DNA of 64,000 bases. It comes from Streptococcus mitis. Lineage in GTDB: Bacteria; Bacillota; Bacilli; Lactobacillales; Streptococcaceae. This document shows positions 49,501 through 55,282 of the stretch, in pieces. Each line of letters opens with the position of its first letter. Within the stretch, counting starts at the first letter, position 1. The translations under genes were made by a program, and so were the position numbers. Below the pieces are notes generated by a model. The model searched no databases. It saw only the letters and a program-made list of their open reading frames with translations, and was not told where the DNA came from. Location of the stretch: assembly GCF_000722705.1 (NCBI RefSeq), contig NZ_JPFW01000008.1:124001-188000 (forward strand), in the 5' to 3' direction.

Positions 49501-50047
49501 TACTTGAAAGTTGTTTAGCAAGTGCATCTACTTTTGTCTGTGTTTTTGTATCATCGTTTAGAAGTTCTTTTGCTTTATTAACCAAATTTTTAGCATCATC
49601 AATGACTGATTTTGTTTTCTTACCTTCGGTTAATTGACTCAATCGACTTTCAGCTTTAGCAGCTAAATCTTCTAACGATGCTGTATTAATAGCAACTTTT
49701 TCTGTCACTACCTTTGGAGTTTCAACTTCACTGGCTTGTTTGTCAGTAGTAGACTCTTTTACAGAAGTATTATTTTGTCCATCGGGCTCTTTAGCAGTAG
49801 CAGATGCTTGTCCAGCAACTTCCTTAGAGGGTTCCGAGGACTTATCAGTTAGATTTTGAGGATTTTGAACTTCTGTAGGCTCTGGATTAGTTAGTTGTTC
49901 AGCCGCTTGGACGCTTCCTCCACCAAGGAAAAACAATCCAGTAGCTACAGCCACACTAGCCGCACCAAAACTAACCTTACGGATACTATAACGTGTGAAT
50001 TTCTCCACTTGTGATTGACGAACATGATGCCCTTTGGGTTTAAACAT
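40532..50047 (-). CDS. Giant YSIRK/LPXTG repeat surface protein (3171 residues)
   Basis: The signal peptide carries YSIRKVSFGAASVAVATG; the C-terminus has LPNTG (3138-3142), a hydrophobic helix and KKKED, so sortase A should anchor it to peptidoglycan. After a coiled-coil segment (about 125-200) and a non-repetitive N-terminal region (260-1020) come four repeat families. Family A: Rib/alpha-like units of about 83 residues arranged in 331-residue super-repeats, about 1030-1935. Family B: about eight units with YPDGTTFEYKTPVDTTTPGEK, 2019-2535. Family C: three units with DLTTPGKKEPVKVTITLPNG, 2539-2752. Family D: five units with VGEIPTTTTPGTKP, 2752-3020. A MucBP-like segment (VTEYLDENGNRI) precedes the anchor. 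A long-stalk adhesin is likely; the ligand is unknown. Confidence 0.92.
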   Translation of the reverse strand: MFKPKGHHVRQSQVEKFTRYSIRKVSFGAASVAVATGLFFLGGGSVQAAEQLTNPEPTEVQNPQNLTDKSSEPSKEVAGQASATAKEPDGQNNTSVKESTTDKQASEVETPKVVTEKVAINTASLEDLAAKAESRLSQLTEGKKTKSVIDDAKNLVNKAKELLNDDTKTQTKVDALAKQLSSSLVILNSIKSEATEEKVNKNQDPRNGQAIPSNGESGFRADTSGNGGTTTVTNDELTPTTPAQPTAKNIIGSTSAVSRENFTGWDTYKMPFGVQSGSGTLGVDSAEQKANAEGLQFRVFSDQRAGTRVTPGPSNFTFELQPSDVKARVDYGLKLPAEEVQKIIEEAPLWRGKLKYNNTRIQSSAASTYFGGGPYEYLLSSIYKLGYEQGIDKVYVKDASKRIEVTEEAKAAGWTVSDFTVSNMPGGLVYDKQSDSIQGVVTHSSPFNYQKLVATVTFTNTKTGKNVRIPLDLHRYGGTAWKDGTPPTLEINDAVKEGKVGEELVVPVEYRDAGASHAGAPNGRNIPYSLTDENGNPLNRTATIRETVGRAILGVSGVKITGTTGAGASTVTDLTGDDTKIPGVGFTIASNDMTERNKNGFKGTPTEAGIYRVSIYARDYKETNANEAYAHATFKISPAVSVKNVHAYDKEVPITISRGASEATITLPDGTNTKVVAKDGKWVVTETTNTAVNVNDEIGTVGETFNLKVLPTATAKAATDNIKVTASSENVTATFTRAEVALKTKLGENVTATFNKTTGRWDLPAEIAEKKTVNSDGTTTWLKRDLYVDVDKNGETIFNVYEYTRTLNAEGKVTAVSDPTRTLTTYNKENAANSAAESANDTNKGMIVTVKYDKGLNKWTADDNSTVTATKTGDKWTISTSSGFNGTVDAVYAESSDKASVLNDAPTVHSTSYTTVKGATVDLVKQKSATVTITDREDDATTAPNKKETTVTKVTLTAPSGKVTEYTSVSDAAAVKLTETGEYTVKVDVKDSNGNKVTADSDTATGTNENDNTAVASTTYVITVKDQETNKLYKVEDDTVTNDELKGKVNPTTVDGFTPSKNDITDIPTTTGKAGQTLPTPATVTYTKDTETIQVETKVDVVVLPKVTPTGVTVLKDSTNLENVVKEKAKEAAKAIATDKIPTGVTVSIKEVKAGTLPGTTTIGDQTPAKVVVEYKDANNNVVETREVEVPVTVIGSTVNKIVKFEDDELTDEEVKAAVTPGTNGTKGEPLLTANITAEPGTKEVAIPVTYNNGELSERVVVPVVVLPTATGEVEVPKGSTVDKVKEVTKAKATEVATSAEFKAKLPEGSKDVVVGEITEEVLATMTAEKGTNKGIVKVPVTYTVDGKTYTKDAEITVNVLGSEAKTVYTLEGTKPDAEKVKNAVTPDTGGTANAPTESALPETTGKAGAKDVTATTTVTYPTGDETVKVPVEVLPKATPEKVTTLKDTTSDNLTTAVKEKAQAALGKLTLPTGVTVELVPNQNYAVPATDSNGDKTAVPVKVQYKDSTGTVVAEDTISVPVTVVSSTPSKIVVFEGETPTAEQAKEAVTTGTDGTKGEPTTLPETTGKAGATDVKVDVPVTYDNGKLTETVSVPVTVLPKATGEADVPKGSTVDKVKEVAKAKATALVAATDFTGKLPTGATVTVGNITEAVAETLTNEKGTNKGVVNVPATYTVDGKTYNTTVPVTINVLGSEPKTVYTVEGTKPDAEKVKNAVTPDTGGTVGTPTETDLPETTGKVGAKDVTATTTVTYSNGTETVNVPVEVLPKATPEKVITLKDTTGDNLTTAVKEKAQAALGKLALPSGVTAELDPNQTYTVPATTSNGDKGNVAVKVQYKDATGTVVAEDTISVPVTVVSSTPSKIVVFEGETPTAEQAKEAVTTGTDGTKGEPTTLPETTGKAGATDVKVDVPVTYDNGKLTETVSVPVTVLPKPEADEILVPKNGDKEKAKEKVLAQAKKSIEDATFKGKLPQGATVTVDETATITVPDLTEDTEVDVTVKYTVDGQDKTTTVKVPVTVVEGVPQIVPVKETNDVLPDPEKSIDKEDYPEGSRFRYKTPDGQTSPIDVTTTGDKNVVVEVLDPQGNTIVEVPSTVRVVGSTPQFVVADPAKKQPEAKDSVTPGEYPDGTTFEYKTPVDTTTAGEKDVTVVAKLNGQPIAEVPAKVVVVDPKTQYVVADPSKPQPDASKSIDPEQYPDGTTFEYKTPVDTTTPGEKDVVVVAKNGEDKLVEVPTKVKVVQGNPQIVPVDEGKKQPSPEDSIDPNDYPDDATFEYKEEVDTSTPGDKPVTVVVKDKDGKVLVEVPSTVRVVESYPKYVPVDPAKKQPDPKENINPNDFPTGTTFEYKDNTPVDTTTPGEKDVTVVAKLNGQPITEIPAKIVVVEPKTQYVPVNAEGDKKPKPQDSITPDDYPAGSTFEYKTPEGKTEAYDGSTPGDKDVTVVVKDSDGDPIVEVPAKIKVVQGKEQLTPVNAEDKDKPKAEDSITPGDYPAGSTFEYKIPEGKTEAYDGSTPGDKPVTVVVKDKDGKVLVEVPATIKVVETKPTPIETPVTNTPLTQDDYTRGIKIPDGGEITKVENIPDLTTPGKKDPVKVTITLPNGKSYTVDVPVTVTPVKEIETPVTNTPLTKDDYTKGITIPEGGKVTNVENIPDLTTPGKKEPVKVTITLPNGKVVTVEVPVNVTPITPIETPVTKDKLTPEDILKQIKVPEGATAKVGDLPDLTTPGKKEPVKVTITLPNGKVVTVEIPVNVTPIEDIVKKEGDPITTEDVEKHIPKGVKVISIGEKPTTDVPGERPSIPVVIELPNGIRVTVNIPVIVTPKVTPVVVSVGTPVTPEDVKKHIELPKGWTVTKVGEIPTTTTPGTKPVVPVEIELPDGRKITVEVPVIVTPTVRQIVVPQGTPITPDDVKGHIDLPKEPGWEIIEVGEIPTTIPAGVKPSVKVKIKVPTGEIVEVEVPIIVTPKVTPIVVEVGTPITKEDVIKKAGLPEGWEIVEVGEIPTTETPGTKPVVKVKVKLPDGRIITVEVPVTVTPKSQNGGGFIAQNGGSTVQIVTEYLDENGNRITSDKEGKHNPIELEGYEYSHSTTDAKGNTLHHYKKVNKPINQEQPSSPETPTSPEKPVATPVQDSKQVAETTVSNNKKELPNTGTEDKAGLASLGLLGMLGAFGLVARKKKED
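44295..44530 (-). repeat. Identical 236-bp repeat, copy 2, in the surface protein gene
   Basis: This block matches 45288-45523 base for base by eye, 993 bp (331 codons) away. Flanking parts of the same super-repeat have diverged, so this stretch was homogenised recently. Confidence 0.85.
45288..45523 (-). repeat. Identical 236-bp repeat, copy 1, in the surface protein gene
   Basis: Partner of 44295-44530. Both encode the VFEGETPTAEQAKEAV to DVPVTYDNGKL part of the Rib-like unit. A diverged third relative lies near 46240-46440. Confidence 0.85.
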
Positions 50048-50181
50048 TCCCTTACTCCTTTTTTCTGATAATTATCAGTTAATATATTCAAGAAGGCTAA
50101 ATAAAAAGCCCCCCCCTAAAATATATAGGCATATTTTAAAGGGTCACAATTTATTATACTCTTTTTATGTCTATAAATCAA
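50048..50181 (-). promoter_or_regulatory. Promoter and structured leader of the giant surface gene
   Basis: On the minus strand TTGATT (plus 50176-50181), 17 bases and TATAAT (plus 50153-50158) form a promoter. The leader, about 100 nt, has a hairpin (CCCTTTAAAATAT against ATATTTTAGGG, plus about 50117-50144), then a G8 run (plus C8, 50109-50116) and CTTTTT, like an interrupted terminator. A perfect 14-bp palindrome CTGATAATTATCAG (50065-50078) lies before the ribosome site AAAGGAG. The G8 tract could vary by slippage. Confidence 0.6.
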
Positions 50182-50505
50182 ACATTTTGAGCTATACTCG
50201 CCAAAATAATTTCACAAACTCCGTCTTCTAGTAATCCCTTACAAAAATAGAAATTATATTACTTTAGAGATTTTCTATATTGTTTGATTATTCATATAAC
50301 TTAATTATAAAAAGGAATTTTCTGATATTTTTATCACCTCTTCATTGAATTTTAGCAATAGATAAGGGATTACAGAATTAAGCTAGATGCATAAGAAGTG
50401 CCCAAAATAGCTAAAAAATTTAGAAGTTACTCTAGCTTTATAAAATAAAGTCTATAAAAAAATAAAGCCCAGTTTTAAATGTAAAAACTAGGCTTGTTAT
50501 CTATT
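50182..50505. terminator. Intergenic gap with terminator of the amino-acid ABC operon
   Basis: Only one feature stands out in this AT-rich gap. On the minus strand AAGCC-AGTTTT mirrors AAAACT-GGCTT (plus 50465-50476 with 50484-50495), followed by a U-rich run, just after the substrate-binding protein gene. I see no ORF or repeat in 50182-50457. Confidence 0.65.
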
Positions 50506-51345
50506 TTATTTTCCTTCTTTCACTTCTTTGGTTGCTACATCTTCTCCAAACCATTTTTTGCTAATTTCTTGGAACTTACCATCCTTATAAAGATTAGAAA
50601 ATCCTTCATTTATCTTTTTAACCAGAGTTGTATCTTCCTTACGTGCTCCAACCGCAAAATCTTCTGTTTCTAGTCCAACTGTAAAGACATTATAATCGTT
50701 TAAAACGCCTTCTGCTTCTAAATAATAGTTTGCATAGACACGATCAATTAATAGACCATCAATTCGATCGTTTTTCAAATCAATCAAGGCTTCATTAAAG
50801 GTTTGGTATTGATTCGCTTTATTATTAGCAACAATATCCTTCAAAATCGCTGGATTTGCTTCAAAGTCCTCATAACCAGATGAACCAGCTTGAGCTCCTA
50901 ATGTCTTTCCAGCCATATCCTTTGCAGTCGTGATACCTGAAGATTTCTTAGTCACCAATACCTGCTCATTCTTCATATATGAGTTACTGAATGCTACCTT
51001 TTCACGGCGTTCGTCTGTAGCGGAATAGCCATTCCAAATCAGATCAATCGTTCCTTTTGTCAATTCAGCTTCTTTCAAATCCCAATCAATCGGTTGCCAA
51101 TTTACCGTAATTCCATATTTTTCAAAAACAGCTGTAGCTAAATCAATATCAAATCCTGCATAGGAACCATTTTTCTGAGCAAACCCCATTGGAACAAAAG
51201 TACTATCAAATCCAATAGTAATAGACTTGTTAGACTCGTACTTAGACCAATTATCTCCACCAGTTTCACTAGCATTTTTCCCACAAGCTACTAAGAACAA
51301 AGCAGTCATTAGACTGACTAATATAAGCATCAATTTTTTCATCAT
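50506..51345 (-). CDS. Amino-acid ABC transporter substrate-binding lipoprotein
   Basis: The 279-residue protein has a lipoprotein signal (LFLVACGKN, lipid on Cys21) and a family 3 solute-binding fold: ITIGFDSTFVPMGF near residue 45, GFDIDLATAVFEKYG and LTKGTIDLIWNGYSATDER. It binds a polar amino acid outside the membrane and hands it to the permease. It is the last gene of the permease-ATPase-binding protein operon. The specific amino acid cannot be read from the sequence. Confidence 0.92.
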   Translation of the reverse strand: MMKKLMLILVSLMTALFLVACGKNASETGGDNWSKYESNKSITIGFDSTFVPMGFAQKNGSYAGFDIDLATAVFEKYGITVNWQPIDWDLKEAELTKGTIDLIWNGYSATDERREKVAFSNSYMKNEQVLVTKKSSGITTAKDMAGKTLGAQAGSSGYEDFEANPAILKDIVANNKANQYQTFNEALIDLKNDRIDGLLIDRVYANYYLEAEGVLNDYNVFTVGLETEDFAVGARKEDTTLVKKINEGFSNLYKDGKFQEISKKWFGEDVATKEVKEGK

Positions 51346-51354
51346 TTTTTCCTC

Positions 51355-51984
51355 CTATTTAGGTTCTACTTTTAATAATACATCTGCAATATTTTCCGCA
51401 AACTGTAAATCATGGGTAACCACAATCTGGGTCATGCCAAGTTCCCTATTTTGCAAGATTAACTTTTCAACTTCCAAGCGTAATTCCGGATCCAGAGCAG
51501 AAGTTGGTTCATCGTAGCCAATGATTTCTGGGTCAATCATCATAGCACGCGCCAAGGCCACCCGCTGCTTTTGCCCACCAGATAGTGAGAAAGGATAGGC
51601 ATCTGCATGACCAGCCAGTCCTAACTGTTCCAAGAGATCACGCGCCTTCTTCTCTGCCTCTTCCTGCTTCATTCCCATTGTTTTCACAGGAGATAAAGTC
51701 AAATTGTCTAGAACTGATAAATGAGGAAACAGTTGAAAATCTTGGAATACAAATCCCAGTAGATTCCGCTTCTCCAGTTCATCCAATTCTAAAGGTTGTC
51801 CATTATAAAAGATTTGCCCTGAATCAATGGTTTCAAGACCTGCAAGCATACGTAAGAGGGTTGTCTTACCTCCACCAGAAGGCCCGACAATAGCTAGGAT
51901 TTGCTTTTCAGGAATACTTAGACTGAAATCAGACAGGATTCGTTTGTCTCCGAATTTCTTATTGATATTTCGTAATTCTAACAT
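51355..51984 (-). CDS. Amino-acid ABC transporter ATP-binding protein
   Basis: The 209-residue ATPase has Walker A GPSGGGKTTLL near residue 34, Q-loop VFQDFQLFPHL, signature LSGGQKQRVALARA and Walker B IIGYDEPTSALDP. It powers import with the neighbouring permease. Ten bases separate it from the permease gene and nine from the binding-protein gene. Confidence 0.95.
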   Translation of the reverse strand: MLELRNINKKFGDKRILSDFSLSIPEKQILAIVGPSGGGKTTLLRMLAGLETIDSGQIFYNGQPLELDELEKRNLLGFVFQDFQLFPHLSVLDNLTLSPVKTMGMKQEEAEKKARDLLEQLGLAGHADAYPFSLSGGQKQRVALARAMMIDPEIIGYDEPTSALDPELRLEVEKLILQNRELGMTQIVVTHDLQFAENIADVLLKVEPK

Positions 51985-51993
51985 GGCAGCCTC

Positions 51994-52635
51994 CTATCTA
52001 TAATAACTGTACTTCTTCTCAACTTTTTTGGAAATGATTGTCACAATCCCAATCAAAATCAAATAAATGGCTCCTGCCAAGAACATCGGAACTAGGCTAG
52101 CATCACGGTTGGCAGCTGTTCTACTAGCCAAGATAAGGTCTGAAATTCCTAGAGCATAGACCAGAGAGGTATCCTTGACCAAACTCATGACTTCATTAAA
52201 GACACTAGGAAGAACAATCTTGGTCACCTGAGGCAAGATAATATAGCGCACTGTGTCAAAAGGACTAAACTTCAAGACCTTAGCAGCCTCATATTGACCT
52301 TTAGGGATGGTATCAATCCCCCCACGGAAGATTTCAGCAAAGTAAGCAGCATAATTCAAAACAAAGGCAATGATAGCCGCAGGAAGGCGATCCAAACGGA
52401 TCCCAATGCTTGGGAGCACATAATAGATAAAGATCAATTGCAAGAGCAAGGGTGTGCCTCGCATAATCCAAATATAAATGTTAATCAGATGATGGAGGGG
52501 CTTCCAATGGACTTGCAAGGCAAAGGCAATCAAAATGCCCAAGGGAATAGAAAAAATCAAGACCAGTGCAAAAACCTGTAAAGTCATGCTTGCACCGCTC
52601 AATAAACTCGGTAATATCTCAAACAAATAAGACAT
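51994..52635 (-). CDS. Amino-acid ABC transporter permease
   Basis: The 213-residue membrane protein has five or so helices and the HisM/GlnP-type coupling loop (EAAKVLKFSPFDTVRYIILPQ near residue 118). GGAGGTG is the ribosome site. It is the first gene of the three-gene polar amino-acid importer, behind a good promoter at 52.67 kb. Confidence 0.94.
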   Translation of the reverse strand: MSYLFEILPSLLSGASMTLQVFALVLIFSIPLGILIAFALQVHWKPLHHLINIYIWIMRGTPLLLQLIFIYYVLPSIGIRLDRLPAAIIAFVLNYAAYFAEIFRGGIDTIPKGQYEAAKVLKFSPFDTVRYIILPQVTKIVLPSVFNEVMSLVKDTSLVYALGISDLILASRTAANRDASLVPMFLAGAIYLILIGIVTIISKKVEKKYSYYR

Positions 52636-52664
52636 ACTGACACCTCCTTAAAATAATTGTTCCT

Positions 52665-52692
52665 ATTATAACATACATAAACTAAATTACAA
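52665..52692 (-). promoter_or_regulatory. Promoter of the amino-acid ABC operon
   Basis: On the minus strand TTGTAA (plus 52687-52692), 16 bases and a consensus TATAAT (plus 52665-52670). Confidence 0.65.
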
Positions 52693-52733
52693 CTATTTTT
52701 ATAAAAAAATTACATTGTTAACAAAAATAAAAA

Positions 52734-52762
52734 CTATATCTTTCAAAATTGATAAGATATAG
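52734..52762 (-). terminator. Terminator of the AI-2E/TPR operon
   Basis: CTATATCTT pairs with AAGATATAG (plus 52754-52762 with 52734-52742) and runs into a U-rich tail on the minus strand. Confidence 0.75.
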
Positions 52763-52779
52763 CTTTAAATCATTTTATT

Positions 52780-54009
52780 CTAAAGTCTTTCATACAGTTC
52801 TTGCATTTGCACATCATCGGGAACTAGTTTTAAATAAGTTTGGGCTTTGACTTTTGCTTCTTCAAAATATCCCAATTCACGCAAGAGATAAATATAGTGT
52901 TCCAGAAATTCGGGATTGTCCTTCAAATCTCCTGCCAACTCTCGGTAATGCTCATAGGAAGTATCCAAATCGTCCATTTCTTGATAAGAACGAGCAATCA
53001 TCCACTTGGTCAAAAGATTTTCTGGCTCCTCGCTTTGCAAGTCTAGAATATCCTCATAACGCTCCTGCTCCAGATAAATAGTAGCTAGACGGAGTAAGAT
53101 TTCTTCTGTATCCTCAGCGTCTGCTTTAGCAGTAAGGAGATAATCTTCTGCACCACTAGCATCATGAAGTTCATAGGAGAATTGTGAAGCAGCCAGCAAA
53201 AGGCGAGTTTCAAAGGGATTTTTCTCCAAGCCTTGCTTAGCGATACGCAGGGCTTCTTGAACTTGATGTTCCTTATGTAAGGCCTGACTATACCCATACT
53301 CATATCCTTCAAAATCAGGAGAAATGGTATCAAGCTGCTTAAAGTAGAGGACAGCTTTTTGATATTCTTCTTGATCAAAGTAAAGACTGGCCAACTCAAA
53401 AGCTGTTAGATCATCATATTCTAACTCTAGGGCTTTTTCTAAAAACTCTGTGGCCGTTTCAAATTTACCCAACTGAGCATAGGCAAAGCCAATTCGTTGA
53501 TAGGTAGAAATGCCCGTTTGCTCATAAATCGAGCGATTATCTAACTGGGCATAGCCTTGAATAGCTTCTTGGTAATTTTCCAACTCACTATCCAACTCTG
53601 CCAAGCCCAATATCAAGAGAGGATCCTCTGAATAAGTCAATGCCTCTAACAATTTCTCACGCGCCACATCTGTCAAACCTTCCATCTGGTAAAGGTCTGC
53701 CTTCAGAGCCAAAGCCGAAACATACCAGTCACTGTCAGGTTGGATTTCCTCTAGGTAAGCAAAAGCTTCTTCGATTTGACCATCCTCGCTAGCAATAGTT
53801 GCTAGATTAAGATGAACCTCTGGAAAATCTTCTACGATTTTCAGGTAAATTTCCTTGGCCTGAGGATAAAAACCAATTCCTTCTAGATAGGTGGCTAACT
53901 CATACAGAAGGTCACTTGGATCATTTTCTAAAGCTTTGACGAAATAGTGCTCAGCCTTGGTTAAATCTTGCTCTTCCAAAGCCAGTAACATCTGTTGACT
54001 ATTGTTCAC
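52780..54009 (-). CDS. Tetratricopeptide repeat protein
   Basis: The 409-residue soluble protein consists almost entirely of TPR-like helical pairs (for example ALEEQDLTKAEHYFVKALENDPS, AFAYLEEIQPDSDWYVSALALKA-type, FEEAKVKAQTYLKLVPDD). TPR proteins are scaffolds; no catalytic domain is present. Its start overlaps the end of the AI-2E family gene by 11 bases, so the two are coupled. The partner and role are unknown. Confidence 0.88.
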   Translation of the reverse strand: MNNSQQMLLALEEQDLTKAEHYFVKALENDPSDLLYELATYLEGIGFYPQAKEIYLKIVEDFPEVHLNLATIASEDGQIEEAFAYLEEIQPDSDWYVSALALKADLYQMEGLTDVAREKLLEALTYSEDPLLILGLAELDSELENYQEAIQGYAQLDNRSIYEQTGISTYQRIGFAYAQLGKFETATEFLEKALELEYDDLTAFELASLYFDQEEYQKAVLYFKQLDTISPDFEGYEYGYSQALHKEHQVQEALRIAKQGLEKNPFETRLLLAASQFSYELHDASGAEDYLLTAKADAEDTEEILLRLATIYLEQERYEDILDLQSEEPENLLTKWMIARSYQEMDDLDTSYEHYRELAGDLKDNPEFLEHYIYLLRELGYFEEAKVKAQTYLKLVPDDVQMQELYERL

Positions 54010-55165
54010 TCTTGACTTCCTCTCCCTCTAGTTCATATAGGCCACTGACTACCTTATACCATTCAAAAATCGCTGAAATGACAACTTTAGCAGAGGCATA
54101 AACTGGAATACCGAGCAAGACTCCCCAGATACCAAACATGGATCCTGAAGTTAACAAAACAAAGAGAACATTAATGGGATGGATATTTAATTGACTTCCC
54201 AAAATCAGTGGAGAGACAAAACGACCTTCAATAGTTTGTTCTACGATAAAGACAATCACTACTTTCAAAAGCATGACTGGACCAGCAATCAAACCCAATA
54301 CTAGGGCAGGAAGCATGGCTAAGAAGCTACCCAGATAAGGAACCAGATTTAGAATACCAGCAGTAACCCCAAGCGTAACCGCATAGCGTAGACCTATAAT
54401 CTTAAAGAAGATGATAAACATTACTGCTACAATAATAGCCACTGTTACTTGCCCTCTAACATAGTTGGACAACTGTTGATTCACATCTGACAAAACCTGT
54501 CCTACAGGTTCCTTCAATTTCGTCGGCATGAATTGGGTTAAATAGTTACGCAACCCTTTCCCATCACGCAAGAGATAAAAGAGCATGAAAGGAACGATAA
54601 TCAAGGCAACAATCACTTGAGATGCCCCACTAATAAAGGCGCTCACCCAATTGACTGCCTGAGATGAAACCTTACTTGCCCAAACTGTAGCCTGACTAGA
54701 AAAGTTTGTCAAAACTTGCTCTAACTGAGGTCTAAAATCATCTGGTAAACGCTTGGTGACCAAATCATTAATAACTCTGTCTGCATCTTCAAGGTAGATT
54801 GGGACATTTCTTGCAAAGGTTAAGACCTGACGTTGCAGATTTGGAATAGCCACTGCCAAGCCCCAAATGATAAAGAGAGCGATGATCACAAAGACAATAC
54901 TGATTGCTATGACGCGATTAATCTTATGCTTCTCCAACCAATCAACAATGGGATTCAGTAAATAGTATAGTAAACCAGACAGAATGACTGGCAACATCAC
55001 AACCGCCAAAAAGTCTAAAACAGGTGAAAATAAAAAACTAATCTTACTTAAAATAAAAAGATTGAGTCCCAATAACAAGGTTACTAAGAATACCGTAATG
55101 GCCTTGTTATCCAAAAACCACTTGAAAAACCAAGATAGGCTAAAATGTTTCTCTTTTTGCTCCAT
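53999..55165 (-). CDS. AI-2E family (UPF0118) transporter
   Basis: The 388-residue membrane protein has paired N-terminal helices (ITVFLVTLLLGLNLFIL, FLAVVMLPVILSGLLYYLL), a long extracellular-type loop and C-terminal helices with the family motif GLIAGPVML and PLILGSQLNIHPI. Members include TqsA and sodium/proton exchangers, so the name does not fix the substrate. It is translated together with the TPR protein. Confidence 0.9.
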   Translation of the reverse strand: MEQKEKHFSLSWFFKWFLDNKAITVFLVTLLLGLNLFILSKISFLFSPVLDFLAVVMLPVILSGLLYYLLNPIVDWLEKHKINRVIAISIVFVIIALFIIWGLAVAIPNLQRQVLTFARNVPIYLEDADRVINDLVTKRLPDDFRPQLEQVLTNFSSQATVWASKVSSQAVNWVSAFISGASQVIVALIIVPFMLFYLLRDGKGLRNYLTQFMPTKLKEPVGQVLSDVNQQLSNYVRGQVTVAIIVAVMFIIFFKIIGLRYAVTLGVTAGILNLVPYLGSFLAMLPALVLGLIAGPVMLLKVVIVFIVEQTIEGRFVSPLILGSQLNIHPINVLFVLLTSGSMFGIWGVLLGIPVYASAKVVISAIFEWYKVVSGLYELEGEEVKSEQ

Positions 55166-55252
55166 AAATACTTCCTTTCTATCGTTCTCTCATTATATCA
55201 TTTTTAGGAAAAAATAACTCTTTTTTAAAGTGCTTACATGGAGACAGCGACA

Positions 55253-55279
55253 TAAAAAATCCCCTCAAAAGAGGAGATT
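55253..55279 (-). terminator. Terminator of the peptide-binding lipoprotein gene
   Basis: On the minus strand AATCTCCTC pairs with GAGGGGATT around TTTT and is followed by six T. Confidence 0.85.
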
Positions 55280-55282
55280 CGA

